Shown here piece after piece: positions 1 through 8,590 of a DNA stretch of 64,000 nt. A model generated the notes under the pieces. It worked only from the letters and a program-made list of their open reading frames with translations. It searched no databases and was not told the origin of the DNA. The first letter of the stretch is position 1. The number at the start of each line of letters is the position of its first letter. Made by a program: the position numbers and the translations under genes. Source of the stretch: Variovorax sp. PBL-E5 (GTDB lineage: Bacteria > Pseudomonadota > Gammaproteobacteria > Burkholderiales > Burkholderiaceae_C); the NCBI RefSeq assembly GCF_901827185.1, contig NZ_LR594671.1:1116001-1180000 (forward strand), in the 5' to 3' direction.

Positions 1-965
1 GGGAATGGCCCGCGGACATCCGCTTCCTGTGCAGCACGCCGATCACCCACGCGACCGGTTGCATGCTGGTGCCGATCCTGAGTCGCGGCGGCACCATCCA
101 TCTGCATGCGGGCTTCGATGCGCGCAAGTTCCTCGCCACGGTGGCGCGCGACCGCATCAACAGCACCTTCCTCGTGCCGACCATGATCTACCTGTTGATC
201 GAGGCGCAGCGCGCGGCGCCGGCCGACACCTCCGCGCTCGAGACGGTCATCTACGGCGGCTCGCCGATCTCGCCCGCACGGCTGGCGGAGGCGATCGCGC
301 TGTTCGGGCCGGTGTTCATGCAGATCTACTCGCAGTCCGAGGCGCCCAACTGCGCGACCGTGCTGCGCAAGAAGGAGCACCAGGGCGGCGTGGCCGGACG
401 CCATGCCTCGTGCGGGCGGCCGCTTCCCGGCATCACGGTGGCGCTGCTCGACGACGACCACCATCCGGTCCAGCGCGGCGACATCGGCGAGATCTGCTTT
501 CGCGGTCCCTCGATCATGCAGGGCTACTGGAACAAGCCGGAAGAGACGGCCGAGACGCTGCGCGGCGGCTGGCTGCACACCGGCGACCTCGCGTTCGAGG
601 ACGGCGAAGGCTTCCTGCACATCGTCGACCGGCGCAAGGAGATGATCGTCTCGGGCGGCTTCAACGTCTATCCGCGCGAGATCGAGGATGTCATCACTGC
701 GCACCCGGCCATCAGCTCGGCCGCCGTCATCGGCGTGCCGGACGGCAAGTGGGGCGAGGCGGTCAAGGCCATGATCGTGCTGCGCGAGGGCGCGACGGTC
801 ACGGCCGGCGAGATCATGCACTGGGTGCGCGAGAAGAAGGGCGCGGTGGCCACGCCCAAGTCGATCGACTTCCTCGATGCGCTGCCGCTCACCGCGCTCG
901 GCAAGCCGGACAAGAAGACCTTGCGCGCCAGGTACTGGGCCGGCCAGCAGCGCCAGGTCAGCTGA
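1..965 (+). CDS. AMP-dependent acyl-CoA synthetase, C-terminal 320 residues (5' end outside window)
   Basis: The reading frame is open from base 3 and ends with TGA at 965. The visible part is the C-terminal portion of an ANL-superfamily adenylating enzyme, which activates a carboxylic acid with ATP and CoA. YSQSEAPN stands in the position of the usual YGxTE motif. GDLAFEDGEGF and the VDRRKEMIVSGGFNVYP stretch form the hinge region, and PLTALGKPDKK near the end carries the conserved catalytic lysine. The acid substrate cannot be read from sequence. The gene lies 4 nt before a Liv-type ABC importer, so it probably activates the acid that this importer brings in (inference). Confidence 0.9.
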   Translation, partial: EWPADIRFLCSTPITHATGCMLVPILSRGGTIHLHAGFDARKFLATVARDRINSTFLVPTMIYLLIEAQRAAPADTSALETVIYGGSPISPARLAEAIALFGPVFMQIYSQSEAPNCATVLRKKEHQGGVAGRHASCGRPLPGITVALLDDDHHPVQRGDIGEICFRGPSIMQGYWNKPEETAETLRGGWLHTGDLAFEDGEGFLHIVDRRKEMIVSGGFNVYPREIEDVITAHPAISSAAVIGVPDGKWGEAVKAMIVLREGATVTAGEIMHWVREKKGAVATPKSIDFLDALPLTALGKPDKKTLRARYWAGQQRQVS

Positions 966-969
966 GCGG

Positions 970-1754
970 ATGCAGGCCATGAACGACGGGCAGAACCTGC
1001 TGGAAGTGCGCGAGCTCAGCCTGCGCTTCGGCGGCGTGCTGGCGTTGGACGCGGTGTCCTTCGGCGTGCGCGAGAAGCAGATCTGCGGCCTGATCGGGCC
1101 GAACGGCGCCGGCAAGAGCTCGCTGTTCAATTGCATCAGCCGCCTTTATGCGCCGTCGGCCGGCGAGATCTACTGGCGCGGCCAGCCGCTGTCGCGCCTG
1201 CCGCGCCACCGCATCGCCGGCCTCGGCATCGGCCGCACCTTCCAGAACCTCGCGCTGTTCCGTGCCATGTCGGTCATGGACAACGTGCGCGTCGGTACGC
1301 ATTGCCGCACACGCGCCGGCGTGCTGGCGAGCGTGCTGCGCAGCCGCGCGATGCGGCGCGAGGAAGCGTTCAGCGCGCACAGGGCCGACGAGCTGCTGCG
1401 CCTCGTCGGCCTCGAGCGCTGGGCCGACCAGCGCGCCGATGCCTTGCCCTTCGGCCTGCAAAAGCGCATCGAACTGGCACGCGCCCTGGCCAGCGCACCG
1501 ACCCTGCTGCTGCTGGACGAACCTGCGGCAGGCCTCAACACCGGCGAACTCGATGCGCTGGCCGAGCTGGTGCGCGATATCCGCCGCCGCCTCGACATCA
1601 CGGTGCTCGTGGTCGAGCACCACATGCGCTTCCTGATGGGCATCTCGGACCAGGTCGTCGCACTCAACTTCGGCCGCAAGATCGCCGAGGGCAGCCCGGC
1701 CCAGGTGCAGAACGATCCCGCGGTGATCGAAGCCTATCTCGGCGCCGCCACGCC

Positions 1755-1758
<4 letters not shown>
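970..1758 (+). CDS. livG: Branched-chain-type ABC transporter ATP-binding protein LivG
   Basis: A cytoplasmic ATPase of a hydrophobic amino-acid/carboxylate uptake (HAAT) importer, 262 residues. Walker A GPNGAGKS is at about residues 43-50. LPFGLQKRIELARAL stands in place of the ABC signature, LLLLDEP is Walker B, and the switch histidine is in VVEHHM. The LivG-type insertion after Walker A (RTFQNLALF) is present. ATG 970 lies 4 nt after the acyl-CoA synthetase stop; ATG 979 is an equally possible start. The stop overlaps livF by ATGA, so the two ATPases are coupled. The acyl-CoA synthetase neighbour suggests an organic or aromatic acid rather than leucine as cargo (inference). Confidence 0.93.
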
Positions 1759-2477
<719 letters not shown>

Positions 2478-2516
2478 GACGAGCGGCATCTCACCACTCA
2501 CCACCAGGAACACCGC

Positions 2517-3389
2517 ATGGAAGGCTTGCTGCACCAGATCATTTCGGGCATCGCGATGGGTGGCGTCTACGGCGCGCTCGGGCTGGCGGCGGTCATCGTC
2601 TACCAGTCGACCCATCACCTCAACTTCGCGCAGGGCGAGATGGCCATGTTCTCGACCTACATCGCCTGGATGCTGATGCAGGCGGGGCTGCCCCTGTGGG
2701 CTGCGCTGGGCCTCACGCTGGTCGCTGCCTTCGCGACCGGCATGCTGATCCAGCGCTTCGTCATCCATCGCGCGCGCTTCGCACCGGCGCTCACCACCGT
2801 GCTGCTCTTCATCGCGCTGCTGGTGATCTTCAACAGCCTCGCCGGCTGGCTCTTTGGCTACAGCGCGCGGATCTTCCCGAGCCCCTTCGGCAGCGGCCGG
2901 GCGTTCGACAGCGCGCTGATATCCGCGCACGAGCTGGGATCGATCGCTGTGACGCTGGTGCTGGTGGCCGCGCTCTACCTCTTCTTCAACTTCACGAAGC
3001 TCGGCCTCGCGATGCAGGCGACCGCGCACAACCCGATGTCGGCGCGGCTGGTGGGCATCCGCGTCGGCTGGATGCTCGCCTTCGGCTGGGGGCTCGCGGC
3101 CGCGATCGGCGCCGTCGCCGGCGTGCTGGTCGCGCCGGTGGTCTACCTCGACCCGAGCATGATGTCCGGCGTGCTGATCTACGGCTTCGCCGCGGCGCTG
3201 CTGGGCGGCCTCGACAGCCCCTGGGGCGCGATCGCGGGCGGCGTGATCGTCGGCGTGCTCGAGAACGTGCTCGGCGCCTATGTCATCGGCACGGAGCTCA
3301 AGCTGTCCGTGGCGCTGATGCTCATCATCGGCGTGCTGCTGTTCAAGCCCTCCGGCCTGTTCGGCAAGCCCGTGGTCACGAGGGTCTGA
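2517..3389 (+). CDS. livH: Branched-chain-type ABC transporter permease LivH
   Basis: An inner-membrane permease of the Liv importer, 290 residues with about eight hydrophobic segments. The opening GIAMGGVYGALGLAAVIVYQ and the NFAQGEMAM segment are typical of LivH, and the EAA-like cytoplasmic loop lies around QATAHNPMSARLVGI. The C-terminal GLFGK is also typical. An AGGA ribosome-binding site precedes ATG 2517 by about 8 nt. The gene sits between livF and livM. Confidence 0.93.
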   Translation: MEGLLHQIISGIAMGGVYGALGLAAVIVYQSTHHLNFAQGEMAMFSTYIAWMLMQAGLPLWAALGLTLVAAFATGMLIQRFVIHRARFAPALTTVLLFIALLVIFNSLAGWLFGYSARIFPSPFGSGRAFDSALISAHELGSIAVTLVLVAALYLFFNFTKLGLAMQATAHNPMSARLVGIRVGWMLAFGWGLAAAIGAVAGVLVAPVVYLDPSMMSGVLIYGFAAALLGGLDSPWGAIAGGVIVGVLENVLGAYVIGTELKLSVALMLIIGVLLFKPSGLFGKPVVTRV

Positions 3390-3391
3390 AC

Positions 3392-4375
3392 ATGACGGAC
3401 ATCACCGTGTCTTCCCCGCTCGTCGCGCGCAAGCCCGGCGCCGCCGCATGGCTGCTGCCGTGCGCGATCGCCGCCGCGGCGCTGGTCCTGCCGCTGGTCG
3501 CGCCCGGCTTCTACCTGTTCCAGGCCACGCTGGCGATGATCTATGCGATCGCGCTGCTCGGCCTGAACATGCTGGTCGGCTACTCGGGCCAGATCTCGCT
3601 CGGGCACGGCGCCTTTTTCGCCGTCGGCGCGTACACCACCGCGATCCTGGTCGATCACTTCGCGGCGCCCGGCTGGGCCGCGATACCGATGGCCGCGGTG
3701 CTGTGCTTCGTCGTCGGCTTCGCCTTCGGCCTGCCCGCGCTGCGGCTCGAGGGCCATTACCTCGCGCTGGCGACCTTCGCGCTGGCGGTGGCGGTGCCGC
3801 AGCTGCTCAAGTGGAAGGCGCTTGAAGACTGGACCGGCGGCGTGCAGGGCATCCTGCTGGCCAAGCCCGAAGTGCCGGCCGGCCTGCCGCTGTCGCCGGA
3901 CCAGTGGCTCTACCTGTGCGTGCTGGCGATCACGCTGCTGGCCTTCGTGGCGGCGCGCAACCTGCTGGGCGGGCGCCTCGGCCGCGCGCTGGTCGCGATC
4001 CGCGAACAGCCGATCGCGGCGGCGGCGATGGGCGTCGACGTGCCCGGCATCAAGACGCTGACCTTCGGCATCAGCGCGCTCTACACCGGCGTCGCCGGCG
4101 CGCTGAGCGCGATGGTCGTGCAGTTCGTGTCGCCGGACAGCTTCAACTTCTTCCTGTCGATCACGCTGATCATCGGCGTCGTCATCGGCGGCCTGGGCAC
4201 GGTGGGGGGCGCGCTCTACGGCGCCGTGTTCATCCAGTTCGTGCCGAACCTGGTGGACCAGGTCTCGAAGTCCGCGACCTGGGCGATCTACGGCGTGCTG
4301 CTGATCGTCGTGGTGTTCCTCATGCCCTCGGGCATCGAAGGCGCGGTGCGCCGGCTCGTGCGCGGCCGGCGCTGA
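3392..4375 (+). CDS. livM: Branched-chain-type ABC transporter permease LivM
   Basis: The partner permease to LivH, 327 residues. MLVGYSGQISLGHGAFFAVGAY is replaced here by a near-identical run around residues 65-85, and IREQPIAAAAMGVDV is the cytoplasmic coupling loop. ATG 3392 lies 2 nt after the livH stop with GAGGG upstream. It closes the order livG-F-H-M. No periplasmic binding protein (livK/J) is found downstream, so the substrate-binding component must be upstream of the window or elsewhere. Confidence 0.93.
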   Translation: MTDITVSSPLVARKPGAAAWLLPCAIAAAALVLPLVAPGFYLFQATLAMIYAIALLGLNMLVGYSGQISLGHGAFFAVGAYTTAILVDHFAAPGWAAIPMAAVLCFVVGFAFGLPALRLEGHYLALATFALAVAVPQLLKWKALEDWTGGVQGILLAKPEVPAGLPLSPDQWLYLCVLAITLLAFVAARNLLGGRLGRALVAIREQPIAAAAMGVDVPGIKTLTFGISALYTGVAGALSAMVVQFVSPDSFNFFLSITLIIGVVIGGLGTVGGALYGAVFIQFVPNLVDQVSKSATWAIYGVLLIVVVFLMPSGIEGAVRRLVRGRR

Positions 4376-4469
4376 ACAGGGCCGCGCGCCGCACAGCCGG
4401 CTCGCGTGACTCGCGTTTTCCCGCTCGCTGGCTATCATGCGCCGGTGCGCAACTGACGGAGACTCTGCG

Positions 4470-5255
4470 ATGGACCAGTTCGAATTGTCGGCCCACCATA
4501 TCAGCGAACTCGAGCACGACATGGGCGCCGCGCCGATGGTCGGCCTGTCCATGGAGATACCGGCGGGCACCACGGTCGAGCCGCACGAGCACGGCCGCGG
4601 CCAGCTGATGTTCTCGAGCTCGGGCGTGATGGTCATCGAGGGCATGGGCGGTTCGTGGGTGGTGCCGCCGCAGCGCGCGGTCTGGGTGCCGCACCACGTG
4701 CGCCACACCTTCCATCCGGCCACCAACCTGAGCCTGCGCAACCTGCTGATCCGCTCCGACGTGGATGTGCCGCTGCCCACCGCCTGCACCTTCGTTCGCG
4801 TCACGCCGCTTTTGCGCGAACTGATCCTGCGCGTGGTCGAGGATCCGTCCACCTTCCGTTCGACCGCGCATCACGAGCGCGCGATCGGCCTGCTGTTCGA
4901 CGAGATCGACGTGTGCCAGGTGGCGCCGTTGTTGCTGCCGCTGCCGCAGGATCCGCGCATCCGCCGCATCTGCATCGCGCTGCGCGAAAACCCGGCCGAT
5001 CCGCGCACCCTCGAAGATTGGGCGGACATCGCCTGCGCCAGTGGCCGCACGCTGACGCGGCTGTTCCTCAAGGAGACCGGCGTGTCCTTCGCGCATTGGC
5101 GGCGGCAGGCGCGGCTGATGGCGGCGATGGTGCGGCTGGGCATGGGCGATTCGGTCACCAGCACCGCGCTGGATGTGGGCTACGAAAGCGCGAGCGCCTT
5201 CATCGAGATGTTCCGCCGCACCATCGGCCAGACACCGGGCCAGTACTTCAACTGA
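4470..5255 (+). CDS. AraC-family transcriptional regulator with N-terminal cupin domain
   Basis: A DNA-binding regulator of 261 residues. The N-terminal half is a cupin-like ligand pocket (EPHEHGRGQLMFSSSG, then GSWVVPPQRAVWVPHHVRH). The C-terminal half, about residues 165-260, holds the two AraC helix-turn-helix motifs: LEDWADIACASGRTLTRLFLKETG, broken here by shorter landmarks, and the typical SASAFIEMFRRTIGQTPGQYF ending. ATG 4470 is preferred to an in-frame ATG at 4437 because GGAG precedes it at normal distance. A TATCAT hexamer lies at 4433-4438. Its likely targets are the GST genes downstream or the liv operon upstream (inference from position only). Confidence 0.88.
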   Translation: MDQFELSAHHISELEHDMGAAPMVGLSMEIPAGTTVEPHEHGRGQLMFSSSGVMVIEGMGGSWVVPPQRAVWVPHHVRHTFHPATNLSLRNLLIRSDVDVPLPTACTFVRVTPLLRELILRVVEDPSTFRSTAHHERAIGLLFDEIDVCQVAPLLLPLPQDPRIRRICIALRENPADPRTLEDWADIACASGRTLTRLFLKETGVSFAHWRRQARLMAAMVRLGMGDSVTSTALDVGYESASAFIEMFRRTIGQTPGQYFN

Positions 5256-5268
5256 GGGCCCCGGGGCG

Positions 5269-5285
5269 TCGCCGCCGAGCGGCGA
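5269..5285 (+). terminator. Small perfect hairpin after the AraC gene, possible terminator
   Basis: TCGCCGC-CGA-GCGGCGA is a perfect 7-bp stem with a 3-nt loop, beginning 14 nt after the regulator's stop. No U-run follows, so an intrinsic terminator is uncertain. The rest of the 138-bp gap contains the GST promoter region but no promoter I can name. Confidence 0.3.
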
Positions 5286-5393
5286 AACGTCCGCTGCGCG
5301 ACACGCGATGGCGCGCAATCATGACAGCGCAGGGGGCTTCGTTCCTAGCATCGAAGCTTCATTCAACGAACCGTTGCCCTGCTGGAGACCGTC

Positions 5394-6428
5394 ATGTCAG
5401 ATCGCTACCGCCTTTACGGCGTCCTCGCCTCGCCGTACGCGGCCAAGTTGCGCGCCTTGCTGCGCTATCGCCACATCCCCTTCGACTGGATGCCGGCCAG
5501 TTTCGACTGGGCGCCCGACTTCCAGCTCGTGCGGCCCGAGCTGGCCGAGGTGAAGCCGCGCATCGTGCCGATCCTCTGGTATCCGCACGACCGCTCCTTC
5601 CACACCGACTCGACCTTCATCGCGCTCGATCTGGAGCAGCTGCATCCGGGCCATCGCTCGGTGGTGCCGGCCGATCCGGGGCTGGCGTTCCTGTCGAACC
5701 TGATCGACGACTTCGGCGACGAGTGGGGCGTGAAGATCGCGTTCCAGTACCGCTGGGGCAACGAGAGCGACCGCAACGCGACCAACCGGCTCGTGATGGG
5801 CGAGCTGCTCGGCGGCGGCGTGGCGCAGGCGACGATCGCGCATGCAGCCGACCAGTTCCGCGACCGCCAGGTGTCGCGCATGCCGCTGGTCGGTGCCACG
5901 CCGCAGAACGCGCCGGTCATCGAGGCCACCTATGCGCGCGTGCTCGATGCGATGAGCCGGCTGCGCGAGACGCAGAGCTATCTCTTCGGCTCGCGCCCGT
6001 CGCTGGGCGACTTCGGTCTGTTCGGCGCGCTCTTCACCTGCCGCAACGATCCGACGCCGGCCGAGATCATGCGGCGCAGTTCGCCCGGCACGCTGGACTG
6101 GATCTACGCGCTCGACGAGGCCTCGGGCGTGCAGGGCGAATGGCTGCCCGATGCCACGGCGCTGCCTGCGGGCGCGATCGACCTGCTGCGCGTCATCGGC
6201 GATGCTTACCTGCCGTTCCTGGTTGCCAATGCAGCGGCGGTCGAACGCGGCGAGCCGACGGTGCGCGTCGAGCTGCTCGGCCGCAGCTACAGCCAGGGCG
6301 CGTTCCGCTACCAGGCCAAGTGCCTGCGCTGGCTGCGCGACGAGTGGCGCGGCCTCGACGGCGCCGCGCGCGAACGCGTCGAACCCGTGCTGCGCGCCAC
6401 CGGCTGCCTCGCCGCGCTGCAACCATGA
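5394..6428 (+). CDS. Glutathione S-transferase family protein, long form
   Basis: A 344-residue protein whose first 80 residues form a thioredoxin-like GST N-domain (YRLYGVLASPYAAKLRALLRY, then a PRIVPILW cis-proline region and a DSTFIALDLE region in place of ES-glutathione binding). The all-alpha C-domain contains the GSRPSLGDFGLFGAL motif (N-capping box). It is about 120 residues longer than ordinary GSTs, with a long C-terminal extension. An RBS (CTGGAGACC) precedes ATG 5394. Its stop overlaps the next GST gene (ATGA). The substrate is unknown; bacterial GSTs of this kind act in detoxification or aromatic catabolism (family knowledge). Confidence 0.85.
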   Translation: MSDRYRLYGVLASPYAAKLRALLRYRHIPFDWMPASFDWAPDFQLVRPELAEVKPRIVPILWYPHDRSFHTDSTFIALDLEQLHPGHRSVVPADPGLAFLSNLIDDFGDEWGVKIAFQYRWGNESDRNATNRLVMGELLGGGVAQATIAHAADQFRDRQVSRMPLVGATPQNAPVIEATYARVLDAMSRLRETQSYLFGSRPSLGDFGLFGALFTCRNDPTPAEIMRRSSPGTLDWIYALDEASGVQGEWLPDATALPAGAIDLLRVIGDAYLPFLVANAAAVERGEPTVRVELLGRSYSQGAFRYQAKCLRWLRDEWRGLDGAARERVEPVLRATGCLAALQP

Positions 6429-7156
6429 CGCTCGCGACCGATGCAGAGGCCACGGCGCCGGACGCCGCGCTCGACCTGCACTACTGGCCCACGCCCAACG
6501 GCTGGAAGATCTCGATCCTGCTGGAGGAACTGGGCGTGCCGTACCGGCTCGTCAAGGTCGACATCCGCCGTGGCGATCAGTTCGAGCCGGCCTACCTGCG
6601 CATCAATCCCAACAACCGCATCCCCGCGCTGGTCGACCATGCACCGGCCGATGGCGGGCCGCCGCTGGCGCTCTTCGAGTCGGGCGCGATCATGATGTAC
6701 CTGGCCGACAAGCACGGCCGCTTCTGGTCCACCGAACTGCGCCGGCGGCACGAGACGAGCCAGTGGCTGATGTGGCAGATGTCGGGCCTCGGGCCGACCG
6801 CGGGCCAGGTGCATCACTTCAACGAATACGCGGCCGAGCCGGTGCCCTACGCGATCGATCGCTTCAACAACGAGATCCACCGGCTGTATGGCGTGCTGGA
6901 GCGCCGGCTGGCCGATCGGCCTTACCTGGCCGGCGACTATTCGATCGCCGACATCGCATGCTGGGTCTGGGTGCGGCTGTGGCGCCATCACCACCTGGAC
7001 ATCGAGACCTTTCCGGCGCTGGCGCAATGGCTGGCCACGATCGCGGCGCGGCCCGCGGTCAACCGCGGCTTCCGCACGGCCAACGAATGGCGCGAAGGCC
7101 GCTCCACCATGACGCCGGAGGCGCGCGCCGTGCTGCTCGGGCAGCGCGCCCGATGA
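6425..7156 (+). CDS. Glutathione S-transferase, YfcG/Nu-like
   Basis: A 243-residue cytosolic GST. The N-domain begins DLHYWPTPNGWKISILLEE. The TPNG element resembles the Thr/Asn that contacts GSH in YfcG/Ure2p-like enzymes, which act as disulfide-bond oxidoreductases. INPNNRIPALVDH is the cis-proline loop and ESGAIMMYLADK the GSH-binding motif. The C-domain contains YSIADIACWVWVRLW. It starts inside the previous stop (ATGA) and ends inside the next start (ATGA), so three genes are translationally coupled. YfcG-like activity is an inference. Confidence 0.88.
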   Translation: MTLATDAEATAPDAALDLHYWPTPNGWKISILLEELGVPYRLVKVDIRRGDQFEPAYLRINPNNRIPALVDHAPADGGPPLALFESGAIMMYLADKHGRFWSTELRRRHETSQWLMWQMSGLGPTAGQVHHFNEYAAEPVPYAIDRFNNEIHRLYGVLERRLADRPYLAGDYSIADIACWVWVRLWRHHHLDIETFPALAQWLATIAARPAVNRGFRTANEWREGRSTMTPEARAVLLGQRAR

Positions 7157-8571
7157 CCGCGCCGCCGACCCTGGAGGTCGACGTTGCCGTCGTCGGCGGC
7201 GGCTCGGCGGGCATGGCCGCCTACCGCGCGGCCGTCGCGGCGGGTGCGCGCACGGTGCTGATCGAAGGCGGCGACTTCGGCACCACCTGCGCCCGCGTGG
7301 GCTGCATGCCGAGCAAGCTGCTGATCGCGGCGGCCGATGCGGCGCATGCGGGCGACACGGCCTCGGACTTCGGCCTGCCGGCGCCTGCGCCACGTGCCGG
7401 CGATGCGCTCGCGGGCGTGATGGACCGCGTGCGGCGCGAGCGCGACCGCTTCGTCGGCTTCGTGCTGCGCGAGGTCGAGGCCTATCCGGCCACCGACAAG
7501 CTTGCCGGTGTCGCGCGCTTCGTCGGCGACCATGTGCTCGTGGTCACGCACGCGAACGGCGATGCGACGCGCGTGCACGCGGGCCGCATCGTGCTCGCCA
7601 CCGGCTCCGTGCCGGTCGTGCCGCGCGAACTCGATGCGGTGCGTGCGCTGTGCCTCACCACCGACAGCCTGTTCGAGCTGCCCCATCTGCCGGCCAGCGC
7701 GGCCATCGTCGGCGCCGGCGTCGTCGCGCTCGAGCTGGGACAGGCCCTGCATCGACTGGGCGTGCGCGTGCGGCTGTTCGGCCGCGGCGGGCGGCTGGGC
7801 GTGCTCACCGATCCCGAAGTGCATCGCCAGGCCTGCGCGGTCTGGGCCGATGCGCTGCCGCTCGAATGCGATGCGCGTGCGGTCTTCCACGCCGATGGCG
7901 GCGAGGTGCGGGTCGACTACGTGACGCGGGACGGCAGCCGGGCGAGCGAGCGCTTCGCCTGCGTCATCGCGGCCGCCGGCCGCGCGCCCAGGCTGCCGGC
8001 CGGCCTCGAGACCACCTCGTGGGGTGCCGCCGTCGCGGCGGGCGCCTGGGGCTTCGACCGCACCACGATGCAGGTCGGCGCCAGCCCGGTCTTCGTTGCC
8101 GGCGATGCGAGCGGCGAGGACAGCCTGCTGCACGAAGCGGTCGACGAGGGACGCATCGCCGGCCGCAACGCCGCGAGCTTTCCGCGCGTGCGCGGTGGCG
8201 AGCGGCGCGCGCGCCTGTCGATCGCATTCACCCATCCGCAGATGGCGATCGTCGGCGGCGGCTGGGCGCTGGCGCAACGCGCGGGCGATGTCGTGGTCGG
8301 CCAGGCCTCCTTCGCCAACCAGGGGCGCAGCCGCGTGATGCTGCGCAACCGCGGGCTGCTGCGCGTCTACGCCGATCGCGCGGGGTTCTTTCTGGGTGCG
8401 GAGATGTTCGGCCCGGATGCCGAGCACCTCGGTCATCTGATGGCGTGGGCGCTGCAGGCGCGCATGCGCATCGACCAGATGCTGTCCATGCCCTTCTACC
8501 ATCCGGTGGTCGAAGAGGGCCTGCGCACCGCGCTGCGCGATGCGCGGCGAAGCGCGCGGACCGAAGCCTGA
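7153..8571 (+). CDS. Dihydrolipoamide dehydrogenase-like FAD/NAD disulfide oxidoreductase
   Basis: A 472-residue class I pyridine-nucleotide-disulfide oxidoreductase. FAD-binding GGGSAG is at 15-20. The redox-active pair lies in GTTCARVGCMPSK, Cys46 and Cys51. A second Rossmann motif (GAGVVALELGQAL) binds NAD(P), and the FAD-contact GDASGED is present. The C-terminal dimer interface has YHPVVEEGL, with the catalytic-base His near residue 450 and a Glu following. It resembles Lpd-type enzymes but has no 2-oxoacid dehydrogenase genes nearby. Coupling to two GST genes suggests reduction of a disulfide or a role in a thiol-dependent pathway (inference). Confidence 0.85.
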   Translation: MTAPPTLEVDVAVVGGGSAGMAAYRAAVAAGARTVLIEGGDFGTTCARVGCMPSKLLIAAADAAHAGDTASDFGLPAPAPRAGDALAGVMDRVRRERDRFVGFVLREVEAYPATDKLAGVARFVGDHVLVVTHANGDATRVHAGRIVLATGSVPVVPRELDAVRALCLTTDSLFELPHLPASAAIVGAGVVALELGQALHRLGVRVRLFGRGGRLGVLTDPEVHRQACAVWADALPLECDARAVFHADGGEVRVDYVTRDGSRASERFACVIAAAGRAPRLPAGLETTSWGAAVAAGAWGFDRTTMQVGASPVFVAGDASGEDSLLHEAVDEGRIAGRNAASFPRVRGGERRARLSIAFTHPQMAIVGGGWALAQRAGDVVVGQASFANQGRSRVMLRNRGLLRVYADRAGFFLGAEMFGPDAEHLGHLMAWALQARMRIDQMLSMPFYHPVVEEGLRTALRDARRSARTEA

Positions 8572-8590
8572 CCGGGCCCGCGCGCGGCGC

